From NCBI RefSeq assembly GCF_000233715.2, contig NC_021184.1, forward strand, positions 434,001 through 498,000: a stretch of DNA of 64,000 bases. The letters are read 5' to 3'. Positions 34,926-44,393 of this stretch are shown in pieces. The stretch's first letter is position 1. Each line of letters starts with the position of its first letter. Made by a program: the position numbers and the translations under genes. Origin of the DNA: Desulfoscipio gibsoniae DSM 7213. Lineage in GTDB: Bacteria > Bacillota > Desulfotomaculia > Desulfotomaculales > Desulfallaceae. The notes under the pieces are model-generated. The model was given only the letters and a program-made list of their open reading frames with translations. It had not been told where the DNA came from and made no database searches.

Positions 34926-36476
34926 TTGATTATCGGAGATCTGTTGGATCGTAATGCTCGCCGTTACCCCAAAAAAACAGCAGTTTTCTTTCGGGAAACC
35001 CGTTATACTTTCGGGGAATTGAAAAACCGAGTTTGTCGTTTAAGCAATGCTTTTTGGGAAATGGGGATACGGAAAGGCGACCGGGTGGCCTTGCTCCTGG
35101 AGAATTGTCACCAATACCTAGAACTCTACTTGGCGGTAACCAGTAAAGGAGCTATTGCTGTCCCGCTAAATTACCGGCAGGCTGGTAGAGAATTGACTTA
35201 TATAATAAATGACGCACAGGTTAAGGCCGTAGTGAGCTGTAAAGCCTACTTACCGGTCCTGAATGCTATTGAAAAAGATCTTCAGGGTGTGAAGTATTAT
35301 ATCAGTATTGACGGGGGAGAAAAAGTTTTAGATTATGAACAACTAATCACCGCTGCCTCTGCCGCAGAAAAGGCCCCGGTGACCGTATCCGACAGTGATG
35401 TAGCCTATTTGATGTATACCAGTGGGACTACCGGTTATCCCAAGGGAGTTATATTGACCCATAAAAATATTATCATGACTTCAATGAATTTAAGCTGGTC
35501 CTACCACTATATCGAACCAGATGATGTAACAATTAACTTCGCTCCGTTATTCCATAGTGGTCAGGCTTCAATATCCATGTGCCATTTCTATTCCGGCGCG
35601 ACCAACATAATTATGGAAAAATTTAACCCTCAATCGATCCTGGAAACAATCCAAAAAGAAAAAGTAACCAACTTTTGGGCGGCACCCACTATGATCAATA
35701 TGTTGATAAAGTATCCGGAATTTGCTCGATACGATTTGAGCAGCCTCCGACAAATTGCCTATTCAGGGGCCCCGATGCCGGTGCCCTTGCTAAAAGAGTG
35801 CTTGGCATTAATCGGGCCCAAATTTATTCAGATGTACGGTCTTACTGAAGCCGGCCCCCATTTAACGTCGTTGGCACAGGAAGACCACGTCGCGGAGGGG
35901 CCGCCGGAGAAAGTGAGGCGTCTGGGTTCGGTTGGAAAGGAAGTGCTGAATACCCAGGTTCGGGTAGTTAACGAACGGGGCGAGGATGTTGCGCCGGGTG
36001 AGGTGGGTGAGATTATCGGCAAGGGAGACAATATTATGCAGGGCTACTGGAACCTTCCCAAGGCGACAGCCGAAGCTCTGAGGGACGGTTGGCTATATAC
36101 AGGGGATCTGGCGACGGTAGACGAAGATGGTTATATCTATATTGTGGATTGCAAAAAGGATATGATCATCAGCGGCGGGGAAAACATTTATCCCAAGGAA
36201 TTGGAAAATGTAATTTACGAGCACCCGGCTGTTTTAGAAGCGGCAGTTATCGGTTTACCCGACACCCACTGGGGTGAGTTAGTAATGGCTTTGATCGTTT
36301 TGAAACAGGGACAACAGGTCACGGAGGAAGAGATTATCGAATACTGCAAAAAAAATCTGGCCAGCTATAAAAAACCCAAGCGCGTGAAGTTTATCGATGA
36401 ATTACCCAAAAACCCAAGTGGTAAAGTTCTAAAAACCGTACTGCGGCAAAAGTTTGGTGAAAAGAAACCGATATAA
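34926..36476 (+). CDS. AMP-dependent acyl/aryl-CoA ligase
   Basis: The TTG start is set by AAAGGAGG at 34911-34918. The 516-residue enzyme has the phosphate loop YTSGTTGYPKGV, the A5 motif QMYGLTEAGPH, YTGDLATVDEDGY, the hinge DCKKDMIISGGENIYP and the C-terminal lysine in NPSGKVLK, so it is complete. It belongs to the fatty-acid/aryl-CoA ligase group and resembles the enzyme at 47490. It is probably cotranscribed with the transporter gene before it, which suggests import followed by activation of the same acid. Confidence 0.88.
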   Translation: MIIGDLLDRNARRYPKKTAVFFRETRYTFGELKNRVCRLSNAFWEMGIRKGDRVALLLENCHQYLELYLAVTSKGAIAVPLNYRQAGRELTYIINDAQVKAVVSCKAYLPVLNAIEKDLQGVKYYISIDGGEKVLDYEQLITAASAAEKAPVTVSDSDVAYLMYTSGTTGYPKGVILTHKNIIMTSMNLSWSYHYIEPDDVTINFAPLFHSGQASISMCHFYSGATNIIMEKFNPQSILETIQKEKVTNFWAAPTMINMLIKYPEFARYDLSSLRQIAYSGAPMPVPLLKECLALIGPKFIQMYGLTEAGPHLTSLAQEDHVAEGPPEKVRRLGSVGKEVLNTQVRVVNERGEDVAPGEVGEIIGKGDNIMQGYWNLPKATAEALRDGWLYTGDLATVDEDGYIYIVDCKKDMIISGGENIYPKELENVIYEHPAVLEAAVIGLPDTHWGELVMALIVLKQGQQVTEEEIIEYCKKNLASYKKPKRVKFIDELPKNPSGKVLKTVLRQKFGEKKPI

Positions 36477-36573
36477 CAATAATTTATTTAATTTGTCGTA
36501 AACCAAAATGTGTGCTCTGTTTTTAAAATTCAAAATTGTATGAAAAAAGTGATTCGAGGAAGGATGATGAGGT

Positions 36574-38211
36574 ATGTTACAGGGTTGCGTTCCTTGGCCT
36601 GAAGAATATGCCAAGTATTACCGTGAGCAGGGATATTGGGAAGATAAAACGCTTAGCGAAGTTTTGGATTTGTCTATTAATAAACATGGTTCAAAAGAAG
36701 CACTTGTATTTAACAAAATGCGCCTTAGTTATACCCAACTTGGTGAAATTATTGACAGGTTGGCCTACCAGTTTTTACAAATTGGTTTAAAACCTTTAGA
36801 CCGAGTAGTTATCCAGTTACCCAATGGACCCGAGTTTATTTATTCATATTTCGCTTTGATTAAGATTGGAGTCATTCCAATTTTAGCACTTGCGCCTCAC
36901 AGAAAAGGAGAAATCAGCCACTTTATTAAGTTTTCTGGTACGGTTGGCTATATAATCCCGGATATCTATCGAAAATTTAATTATATTGCTATGGCTCGGG
37001 AAATTAAGAACCTAAACCAAAAATTAAAATATGTTTTCGTAAGTGGTAGTTCTCCATCGGAGTTTATTTCTTTAAATAAACTTCTAGAGGCTCCAATAGA
37101 TAAGAAGGAGATCCAGGAAACTTTGGCCAAATACCGCCCGGATCCGGACGAAGTAGCTTTGATGGTGCTCTCCGGAGGGACCACGGCGCTTCCCAAAATG
37201 ATCCCGCGGACACACAATGATTATGTTTGTATAACTAAGTATGCTAGTCGGGTTGGTAGATTTGACGAACACACACGCATGCTGGTTACTTTGCCTATAG
37301 CGCACAACTATATGGTGTGTTCACCAGGTTTTCAGGGAGTCCTATTCTCCGGAGGAAAAGTTGTTATCAGCCCCGGTACAGACATTAATACAATTTTTTC
37401 ATTGGTGGAAAAAGAACAGATTACTTTTTTGTCAGTCGCTCCACCTATTATTACCAATTGGCTCAAATCTAACATATTGTCACATTATAACTATTCATCT
37501 ATAAAAGTTGTTCAGACTGGTGGCGCTAGACTTGCGCCCGAATTGCGCGCTCAAGTACGTGAACGGTTTGGCTGTTTCGTGATGGAATCATACGGCTCGG
37601 GTGAGGGTGTGTTGAATATGGTTAGGTTAGATGCTAGTGAGCACGCGATATTAAATAGTTCTGGAAAACCGGTTTGCCCGGCGGACGAAACTAAAATTAT
37701 TGACGAAAACGGTAATGAACTTCCCGATGGGGAAACGGGTGAGTTGCTTATCAGAGGACCTTATACCATTCGGGGTTATTATAATTCACCCGCTTTAAAT
37801 GCCGTAGCCTTTACACCTGACGGTTTTTATAGAATGGGTGATAGATGCCGTAAGGATAAAGATGGTTATATCTATTTCGAAAGTCGCATCAAAGAACTTA
37901 TCAACCGGGGAGGTGAAAAAATTAGTTGTGAAGAGATCGAAACCCTTATTTTTGCTCATCCTAAAGTAAAAGCTGTATGCCTTGTGGCAGTGCCAGATGA
38001 GGTATATGGGGAAAAGGCTTGCGCGTGTGTCCAGCTAAATCCTGGAGAAGAATTATCCTTTGAAGAATTAATCAAATTCCTGATGACATGCAACCTCGCC
38101 AAATTTAAGTTACCAGAGAAATTGCTGATAATAGATGAATTTCCAATGACCGCATCAGGGAAAGTGCTGAAACGAAAGTTAAAGGAGATTGCTGTTGAAC
38201 AGAGTAACTGA
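36574..38211 (+). CDS. Aryl-acid AMP/CoA ligase (DhbE/EntE-like)
   Basis: A 545-residue adenylating enzyme with the DhbE/EntE-type phosphate loop LSGGTTALPKMIPRTHNDY, the A5 region ESYGSGEG, YRMGDRCRKDKDGY, the KELINRGGEKIS hinge and the C-terminal lysine in TASGKVLKRK. Enzymes of this branch activate benzoate-type acids such as 2,3-dihydroxybenzoate or salicylate. No siderophore genes are near, so a catabolic (hydroxy)benzoate-CoA ligase is the better reading. ATG follows a GAGGAAGGATGATGAGG stretch. It is followed by a DUF3311/SSS uptake pair, likely for the same acid. Confidence 0.85.
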   Translation: MLQGCVPWPEEYAKYYREQGYWEDKTLSEVLDLSINKHGSKEALVFNKMRLSYTQLGEIIDRLAYQFLQIGLKPLDRVVIQLPNGPEFIYSYFALIKIGVIPILALAPHRKGEISHFIKFSGTVGYIIPDIYRKFNYIAMAREIKNLNQKLKYVFVSGSSPSEFISLNKLLEAPIDKKEIQETLAKYRPDPDEVALMVLSGGTTALPKMIPRTHNDYVCITKYASRVGRFDEHTRMLVTLPIAHNYMVCSPGFQGVLFSGGKVVISPGTDINTIFSLVEKEQITFLSVAPPIITNWLKSNILSHYNYSSIKVVQTGGARLAPELRAQVRERFGCFVMESYGSGEGVLNMVRLDASEHAILNSSGKPVCPADETKIIDENGNELPDGETGELLIRGPYTIRGYYNSPALNAVAFTPDGFYRMGDRCRKDKDGYIYFESRIKELINRGGEKISCEEIETLIFAHPKVKAVCLVAVPDEVYGEKACACVQLNPGEELSFEELIKFLMTCNLAKFKLPEKLLIIDEFPMTASGKVLKRKLKEIAVEQSN

Positions 38212-38304
38212 TTCTCGAACTCACTCAATTACCAAAAAATGCACTTTAACCGGGGTTTGGTTTATTTTGTGGCTTTAATATTATGATATGAGGGAGGTAT
38301 ATAA

Positions 38305-38514
38305 ATGAAAGCACGGAAAAGCGGTATCGTATGGTTTATTATTTTTTTTATCCTTTATCTTTCATTTGTAGATTTTTGGCAATGGAATTCTATTACCCCA
38401 ATGATCTTTGGGTGGATACCTTGGCATGTTTTTTACCAAGTGCTGTTGAATATTGCCCTAAGTATAGCTTTTACATTGTTTGCAATTTATTATTGGCCTA
38501 AAGAACCGGATTAA
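38305..38514 (+). CDS. Small membrane protein, DUF3311-like
   Basis: A 69-residue protein with two hydrophobic helices (IVWFIIFFILYLSFVDF and VLLNIALSIAFTLFAIYYW), the second ending in a WPKEPD tail. Such small proteins typically precede sodium:solute symporter genes and are thought to be accessory subunits. ATG follows GGGAGG. It ends about 95 nt before the symporter start. Confidence 0.75.
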   Translation: MKARKSGIVWFIIFFILYLSFVDFWQWNSITPMIFGWIPWHVFYQVLLNIALSIAFTLFAIYYWPKEPD

Positions 38515-38609
38515 TGATAATTGAATTATGCTTAAAATTTAGCAAATATTCAAAAAAAATAAAAAATTTAAAAATATACAGGTTTCTTAATAATAAGGAG
38601 GGATATTTG

Positions 38610-40142
38610 ATGAACCCTGCGATTATCGGTGCGATCTTTGTTATTGTTTTATATCTTACTGCCTCTATTTCTATAGGATTATACTCAGGCAGGCAGAACT
38701 TAAATACTTCAGAAGATTATTTTGTTGCAAACAGAAGCTTGGGGCTTACAGTGATGTTCTTTACCTTATTTGCAACGAACATAAGCGCTTTTGCTTACAT
38801 GGGAGCACCAGGTGGTGCTTATCATTTGGGAACAGGATTTTTTGGTTATCTGGCAACCACTACTAGCCTATCGGCAATATTTTTTTACTTAATCGGCTAC
38901 CGCTGCTGGCTTTTGGGTAAGAAATATAGCTTTATGACACCTGCGGAACTTTTTGGGAAAAGATATGAAAGTAAAGCTTTAAGTGTTGTTATCTTTTTAG
39001 TATATATATTTTTTACAGTGCCCTATATGGCTGTTCAACCTATTGGGGCGGGCTATATTCTTAGTGGTTTAACAAAAGGAACAATACCACTATGGGTTGG
39101 AGTATTGATGATTGTGGTGTTCGTTGGCGTTTATGTTTATATAGGTGGCTTGAGAGCTGTAGCCTGGACCGACCTTTTTCAAGGAATTGTCATGATAGCT
39201 TGTGTTATGTTAGCATTCTTTTTAATAACATCGAAAATTGGAGGCCCCGTAGTAGTTACCCAAGATGTAATGAGCAATTACCCGGAACTACTTACTAGAC
39301 AAAAATTTACAATTAAGAGTTGGATTAACTTCGGATTAATGATCATGCTATGTATATCCGTTTTCCCTCAAATGTTTACAAAATTTTTCGCCGCTAAGAG
39401 TTCGAAAGCATTAAAGTTGAGCGCTTCCTTATACCCGCTTGCCATGGTTGTGATTTATATTCCCGTATTATTTATAGGAGTATATGGTCATACTATTTTC
39501 CCAAATTTGCAGGGAAAAGAGTCCGACCAGATAATACCAATGGTATTAGGGAATTATTATGCCCTGTGGATTGGTGCTATATTATTGTCTGCGGTATTTG
39601 CAGCCATTATGTCGTCGTTTAGTTCTCAATTGATTACAATTAGTACTCTATTTACCAAAGATATTTATATCCGTTATATTGATAAAAAGGCTAATAATGC
39701 CAAACAAATTGCCATCGGGCGTATTTGTACATGTGTATTAGTTATTCTTACTGTCATTATTGCATTAAAACCACCAGCAACCATTTTAGCCATTGTAACA
39801 TGGGCTTTTAGTGGGTATGCGCTTCTTGCGCCGGCATTCCTGGCAGGTTTATACTGGAAAAGGAGCACCTCTATCGGAGCGATTGCTTCGATCCTATCGG
39901 GTGAATCGGTATTGTTATTATGTGGGATAGGAATATTTCCAAAAAGCTTAATGTTTGGGTTTGATGCATTTGTTCCATCTTTAATAGTAAGCATCATTAC
40001 TCTTGTTTTAGTTAGTTTTTGTACACGTGCCAGCGAAGTAGAAAAGAAAACAGCGACAGAGCTCCATAATTACCTTGATCCAATTTTCACGGATAATCGA
40101 ATTAAAAATCCTAAAAGTAGAGATGAATCATTTTCTGTTTAG
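38610..40142 (+). CDS. Sodium:solute symporter (SSS family)
   Basis: The ATG at 38610 is chosen because AAGGAGGG precedes it; the open frame extends 32 codons upstream without a site. The 510-residue protein has about 13 membrane helices and typical SSS features: SEDYFVANRSLG after helix 1, the GGLRAVAWTDLFQG segment, and SAVFAAIMSSFSSQLITIS for sodium binding. With the DUF3311 protein it should import an organic acid with Na+. Aryl-acid ligase genes upstream suggest an aromatic acid. A terminator follows. Confidence 0.87.
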   Translation: MNPAIIGAIFVIVLYLTASISIGLYSGRQNLNTSEDYFVANRSLGLTVMFFTLFATNISAFAYMGAPGGAYHLGTGFFGYLATTTSLSAIFFYLIGYRCWLLGKKYSFMTPAELFGKRYESKALSVVIFLVYIFFTVPYMAVQPIGAGYILSGLTKGTIPLWVGVLMIVVFVGVYVYIGGLRAVAWTDLFQGIVMIACVMLAFFLITSKIGGPVVVTQDVMSNYPELLTRQKFTIKSWINFGLMIMLCISVFPQMFTKFFAAKSSKALKLSASLYPLAMVVIYIPVLFIGVYGHTIFPNLQGKESDQIIPMVLGNYYALWIGAILLSAVFAAIMSSFSSQLITISTLFTKDIYIRYIDKKANNAKQIAIGRICTCVLVILTVIIALKPPATILAIVTWAFSGYALLAPAFLAGLYWKRSTSIGAIASILSGESVLLLCGIGIFPKSLMFGFDAFVPSLIVSIITLVLVSFCTRASEVEKKTATELHNYLDPIFTDNRIKNPKSRDESFSV

Positions 40143-40230
40143 GTCCTTCATAAGTTTTAAGTGATCCTGAAGACTATTTGTGTATAGCGTTCTAAGAGTC
40201 AGAGATTATTAAAGTAAAAAAGAGAGTGTA

Positions 40231-40266
40231 AAAAGGCACTTACCTTGCGGAAGGTGCTTTTTTTTA
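40231..40266 (+). terminator. Rho-independent terminator after the symporter gene
   Basis: GCACTTACC pairs with GGAAGGTGC around a 4-nt loop (one A-A mismatch), followed by a run of eight T. Confidence 0.8.
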
Positions 40267-40456
40267 CTTTTTGCAGCAAAACTAGGAGTTTAAAATTAAT
40301 AGCGGAATTTGGATACAGAAATTAGCAAGCCGCTTGCAATCATTTTAAAGCACATTAAAATTATGAAGTGCAGTCATAGGTTATGAGTCATAGGTGTGAC
40401 CGATCCCCTGTGGGTGGAACAGTAATTGCGTTAGTTTGCCAATAGGATGGGTAAGT

Positions 40457-40610
40457 TTTAACTCCTGAGGAAATCATCTGTTTCTAAAGAGAAAGATAGC
40501 TGGTTATAAAACTTCCAAAATCTATTGATTGCACGAACCTTATTTAAAGTATCGGGAAAGTAACCCTTATCAAGTAAGAGGCAATAGATGAGGATGCGTA
40601 AATATGAAAT
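40457..40610 (-). pseudogene. Remnant of an unidentified coding sequence
   Basis: The minus strand reads YQSLISYLRILIYCLLLDKG followed by YFPDTLNKVRAINRFWKFY and a short tail to TAA, with protein-like composition but no start. It ends abruptly against the 39-nt repeat at 40619. I do not recognise the family. The rest of 40143-41084 holds a terminator, repeat copy B, palindrome and promoter. Confidence 0.35.
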
Positions 40611-40618
40611 TAAGGATT

Positions 40619-40657
40619 GGTATTAGCAATTTTGCAGGATATTTTTACGAGAAGGCA
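40619..40657 (+). repeat. 39-nt direct repeat, copy B (contains palindrome half-site)
   Basis: The sequence is identical to 31772-31810. The half-site TTAGCAATTTTGCAG lies at 40623-40637. Looser similarity extends for about 400 nt downstream to the gene start in both copies. Confidence 0.85.
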
Positions 40658-40764
40658 ATAGTTAACTATAAAATTATCGCGTATAAAAATATATATTAAC
40701 CTGTTGCCTCAGTTGACTAGATAACATATTATAGCTGGCTTTGTGGCAGAACTATAAAAAAGTC

Positions 40765-40800
40765 TTAGCATATTTGCAGTTTCCTTTGCAAAAGGGCTAA
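40765..40800. promoter_or_regulatory. Activator palindrome UAS-6
   Basis: The left arm TTAGCATATTTGCAG is identical to UAS-5; the right arm is TTGCAAAAGGGCTAA and the spacer is 6 nt. It lies 75 nt upstream of the promoter at 40876. Confidence 0.7.
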
Positions 40801-40875
40801 TAAGAGCTTACAGTTTTTACAGAAAAATTATGATAAATACCTTTAAAAAGTTCTTAATGGTTGAATTTAGCTACC

Positions 40876-40891
40876 TGGTATAAATTTTGCA
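40876..40891 (+). promoter_or_regulatory. Sigma-54 promoter of the 41085-44393 operon
   Basis: TGGTATaaattTTGCA matches the -24/-12 consensus. Its spacing to the palindrome is identical to that in the duplicate at 31980. Confidence 0.75.
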
Positions 40892-41084
40892 CAAGTTCTA
40901 GTTCCATAATAATTAGTGGCAAAAAACAACCTACCGTTTATGCTGATTAGGATAGCAATGAATTGACGAGTTGGGATCTTACGAATTGATGGAATTATTA
41001 GAACTGCGGTAATATATACAATAAATTGCTAATTAAATGGTTGAAAAAAATCTTGGATTAATTAATAAACAGGAGGCGATAATT

Positions 41085-41948
41085 ATGGAAATAAAAAAGA
41101 TTGCGGTGCTGGGAGCTGGCTCTATGGGTGGTGGTATAGCTCAAGTGGCGGCGCAGGCCGGGTTTGATGTGATTTTGAGCGATATCGACCGGGTTTTTGT
41201 GGATCGTGCCATTGGCAGGATAGACAGTTTCCTGTCTAAGAGCGTGGAAAAGGGCAAAATGTCGGCGGAGCAAAAAGATGCGGTAATAGGTAGGATTATT
41301 CCGACCACCGGAATGGATTTATTTGTTGATGCTGATTTGGTTATTGAGGCCATCATTGAAGACCTGGAAATGAAGAAAGAAGCCTTTTCTAAGATGGATC
41401 AGGTTTGTAAGCCCGAAACCTATCTTACTACAAACACCTCTTCCATGTCTATAACCATGATAGCAGCTATCACAAAGCGTCCTGACAAAGTTGCCGGGAT
41501 GCACTTTTTCAACCCGGCACCCATCATGAGGCTGGTGGAGGTTATTCGCGGTTATTATACCAGCAATGAGACGGTCCAAGTTGTTTCCGAAGTGGCGGCA
41601 AAAATGGGCAAGACTACTGTGGAAGTTAAAAAGGACTCGCCGGGCTTTATCGTGAACCGGGTCTTCATGGCCCATCTTATTGAGTCAATGCGTCTGGTGG
41701 AGGAAGGCGTAGCAACAATGGAGGATATTGATACAGCGATTAAGCTGGGCTTGAATTATCCTATGGGACCTTTTGAATTACAAGATTTTGCCGGTGTTGA
41801 AATTACCCACCATGTTGCCAATTACTTTTGCGAAGAGTTTAAAGATATGCGCTGGAACTCGCCGCAGATACTGAAGGATTTGGTCCGCGCCGGCCGTCTC
41901 GGGCGCAAGACCGGCGCAGGGTTTTATGATTATAATGACAAAAAATAG
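41085..41948 (+). CDS. 3-hydroxyacyl-CoA (3-hydroxybutyryl-CoA) dehydrogenase
   Basis: The ATG at 41085 follows AGGAGG; the frame is open upstream without a site. The 287-residue enzyme has VLGAGSMGGGIAQ, the catalytic His in [16 protein letters not shown] and the C-terminal GRLGRKTGAGFYDY. It is close to classical Hbd, so 3-hydroxybutyryl-CoA or a related intermediate is likely. It is the first gene of a palindrome-controlled operon with crotonase, thiolase and DUF35 genes. Pieces of the same gene family lie at 33357 and possibly 49170. Confidence 0.9.
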   Translation: MEIKKIAVLGAGSMGGGIAQVAAQAGFDVILSDIDRVFVDRAIGRIDSFLSKSVEKGKMSAEQKDAVIGRIIPTTGMDLFVDADLVIEAIIEDLEMKKEAFSKMDQVCKPETYLTTNTSSMSITMIAAITKRPDKVAGMHFFNPAPIMRLVEVIRGYYTSNETVQVVSEVAAKMGKTTVEVKKDSPGFIVNRVFMAHLIESMRLVEEGVATMEDIDTAIKLGLNYPMGPFELQDFAGVEITHHVANYFCEEFKDMRWNSPQILKDLVRAGRLGRKTGAGFYDYNDKK

Positions 41949-41962
41949 GGAGGAGGGTATTA

Positions 41963-42742
41963 ATGTCGTTTGAGACAATTCTACTTGGCATTGAGGATGG
42001 CATTGCTACAATTACTTTAAATCGCCCTCCTGTAAACCCGCTAAACAGTAAACTCTTCCGAGAACTGAGTCAGGCGGTTGGAGATCTAGACGCAGATTCC
42101 TCAGTGCGGGCAGTGATTATTACTGGATCCGGAGAGAAAGCATTCGCTGCCGGTGCGGACATAAGCGAGATGAAAAACTTGACATCAGTGGAGATGTATA
42201 GGTTCTGCCAAGTTTCACTGCATACATCCAACCAAATTGAAAACATGAAAAAGCCAACCATTGCTGCAATAAACGGGTTGGCTTTAGGAGGTGGCTGTGA
42301 ACTGGCTCTTACGTGTGACTTAAGGCTGGCATCGGATAAGGCCAAGTTTGGGCTGCCTGAGATCACGTTGGGTATTATTCCCGGCGGCGGAGGTACGCAG
42401 CGTTTACCAAGGCTGATCGGTGTATCTAGGGCTAAGGAGCTGCTCTTTCTAGGGGAAATGATCGATGCGGTCCGTGCCGAACAAATCGGCTTGGTTAACA
42501 GGGTAGTCCCTTACGCCGAGCTAATGCAGGAAGCAAAGAAATTGGCCCGGAAATTGGCTGCCTGGTCGGGGCACGCCTTAGGCGTACTAAAGGGTTCAGT
42601 GAATAAAGGAATAAATATGAATCTGCATGATGCGCTTGATTTTGAAATGAAGAATTTTATACTGGCATTTTCCAGCGAAGATCGCCGGGAAGGGTTCGAT
42701 GCCTTCATGGAAAAGCGCAAGCCAAAGTTTAATGATAGGTAG
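41963..42742 (+). CDS. Enoyl-CoA hydratase (crotonase)
   Basis: 259 residues with AFAAGADISEM, GLALGGGCELALTCD and GLPEITLGIIPGGGGTQRLP; both catalytic glutamates are present, as in true hydratases such as crotonase. It starts 14 nt after the dehydrogenase with a GGGAGGAGGG site. The pair would convert an enoyl-CoA to the 3-oxoacyl-CoA that is then cleaved by the thiolase encoded next. Confidence 0.9.
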   Translation: MSFETILLGIEDGIATITLNRPPVNPLNSKLFRELSQAVGDLDADSSVRAVIITGSGEKAFAAGADISEMKNLTSVEMYRFCQVSLHTSNQIENMKKPTIAAINGLALGGGCELALTCDLRLASDKAKFGLPEITLGIIPGGGGTQRLPRLIGVSRAKELLFLGEMIDAVRAEQIGLVNRVVPYAELMQEAKKLARKLAAWSGHALGVLKGSVNKGINMNLHDALDFEMKNFILAFSSEDRREGFDAFMEKRKPKFNDR

Positions 42743-42753
42743 GGGGGATAAAT

Positions 42754-43926
42754 ATGAGAAATGTTTGTGTAATTGCCGGTGGACAGTGCCAGTGGGGTGT
42801 GCGCCAGGCGACGGAAAGAGATTTATTTCAAGAGGCCGGAAAGGCATGCTTTGAAGACAACAAAATAATAACCAATAAGGACATAGACGGTTTGATCGTC
42901 GGTTCAGCTTTTACCGAACGCTGTTCCTTTCAAACTCACCTTGCTCCGTTGGTGGCGGAACATTTGGGTATTAAGCCCAAAAATATATGTGCACGCGTGG
43001 AGCTCCTGTGTGCTACCGGCAGCACAGGCATCATCATGGCGGCTGCCCTGATTAAAAGCGGTGAGGCCGATGTGGTTATGGTTATCGGTGGTGAGAAGTT
43101 ATATACGCCACAGCGCTGGGAGGTCAACTATACCGCACTGGCAGCATCGGATCACGACTTTGATACCGGCATGGGACTGGGTTTGCCACCGCCGGCATTC
43201 GCTGCGGTGGCAAAGCAGCACATGAAACTATACGGCACAACCGAAGAACAACTGGCAATGGTTTCAATAAAAAACCGCAGAAACGGTTTGAACAACTCCA
43301 AGGGGCAGTATAAGGAAGAGATTACCTTGGAAGTGGCGATGAATGCCAGAGCTATCGTGCGCCCCTTGAAGCTTTTTGACTGCTGTCCGGTTACTGACGG
43401 TGCTGCCGCAATTATCCTGGCGGCGGAGGAAAAAGCTAAATACCTTACCGATAAACCACTGGTTTATTTCAGGGGATCGGCACAAGCCTCCTTGCATAAC
43501 ATGTCGGCCAACATGCCCAGTTGGACTACCTGGGAGGCTCTTAAGATAGCGGCCCAGCAGGCATATAATAAAGCGCGGGTAACACCGCAGGATATTGACG
43601 TGGCTCAAACACACGATTGCTTTACCATCTCTGAGATTATCGAGTACGAAGACCTGGGCTTTTGCCAAAAAGGTGAGGGTGGCTGGTTCATAGAGGAAGG
43701 GAAATCCGACTTTGGCGGGCAGGTGCCGGTAAATACAGACGGAGGTCTTCTAAGCAGCGGTCACCCCTTTGGTGCCACCGGAATCAGACAGGGGATCGAG
43801 ATCATACGCCAGTTGCGAGGTGATGCCGTTAGGCAGGTGGAAGGAGCTCGCATTGGTCTTACTCACAACCTGAGCGGTTTGATGGCCGCACATACTGTAC
43901 TGATTTACGGGAGGGATTTAGAATGA
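42754..43926 (+). CDS. Thiolase, BbsB-like catalytic subunit
   Basis: A 390-residue SCP-2/BbsB-type thiolase. Cys86 lies in ELLCATGSTG, with a His in QTHDCFTISE and GHPFGATG near the end. It overlaps the following DUF35 gene by 4 nt (ATGA), a tight pairing like that of BbsB with BbsA in benzoylsuccinyl-CoA thiolase, where a zinc-finger subunit completes the active site. The substrate is therefore probably a branched or aryl 3-oxoacyl-CoA, though simple 3-oxoacyl-CoA cannot be excluded. It is paralogous to the thiolase at 5607. Confidence 0.85.
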   Translation: MRNVCVIAGGQCQWGVRQATERDLFQEAGKACFEDNKIITNKDIDGLIVGSAFTERCSFQTHLAPLVAEHLGIKPKNICARVELLCATGSTGIIMAAALIKSGEADVVMVIGGEKLYTPQRWEVNYTALAASDHDFDTGMGLGLPPPAFAAVAKQHMKLYGTTEEQLAMVSIKNRRNGLNNSKGQYKEEITLEVAMNARAIVRPLKLFDCCPVTDGAAAIILAAEEKAKYLTDKPLVYFRGSAQASLHNMSANMPSWTTWEALKIAAQQAYNKARVTPQDIDVAQTHDCFTISEIIEYEDLGFCQKGEGGWFIEEGKSDFGGQVPVNTDGGLLSSGHPFGATGIRQGIEIIRQLRGDAVRQVEGARIGLTHNLSGLMAAHTVLIYGRDLE

Positions 43927-44393
43927 TGGGAATGATGGAAGGCAAATACGCTGTAACCATGGATTTGTACCCGCTGGAAAGTAAAGAGTGGAACAGGATT
44001 TATCCGTTTTATGACCACCTAAAGGAAGGACGCCTTACCACAACCGTCTGTAAGGATTGTGGTAAAAAGGCATACCCGCCGCGGGTCATTTGCCCGGAGT
44101 GTTTGTCAGAAAACCTTGAGTGGGTGGATTTACCTACCCGTGGGCGGGTATTAGTAGTGACAGAGGAAGAAGTAGGGGCCCCATTGGGTTTTAAGACGCC
44201 GCTCATTCACGCTATAGTAGACCTTGGGGAACTTATTCTATTTACCAAGATGACAGGCGTAAAGATGGGTGAATTGAAAGAAGGAGATGAAGCTAAACTC
44301 CATGTTTTTCCGGTGGACTCCGTGCCCGTAGATGGTAAAAAAGGTACTGTAATTTGGCAAGAGAGAGTGTTTTATGCCTTTACAAAGGCTTAA
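43923..44393 (+). CDS. Zinc-ribbon/OB-fold (DUF35) thiolase partner, BbsA-like
   Basis: A 156-residue protein with a zinc ribbon of Cys43, Cys46, Cys57 and Cys60, followed by an OB-fold (LPTRGRVLVVTEEEV). DUF35 proteins bind SCP-2-type thiolases and position CoA. Start ATG overlaps the thiolase stop. It is the stand-alone version of the domain fused to the C-terminus of the protein at 4115, which supports a thiolase-partner role for both. Confidence 0.85.
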   Translation: MMGMMEGKYAVTMDLYPLESKEWNRIYPFYDHLKEGRLTTTVCKDCGKKAYPPRVICPECLSENLEWVDLPTRGRVLVVTEEEVGAPLGFKTPLIHAIVDLGELILFTKMTGVKMGELKEGDEAKLHVFPVDSVPVDGKKGTVIWQERVFYAFTKA

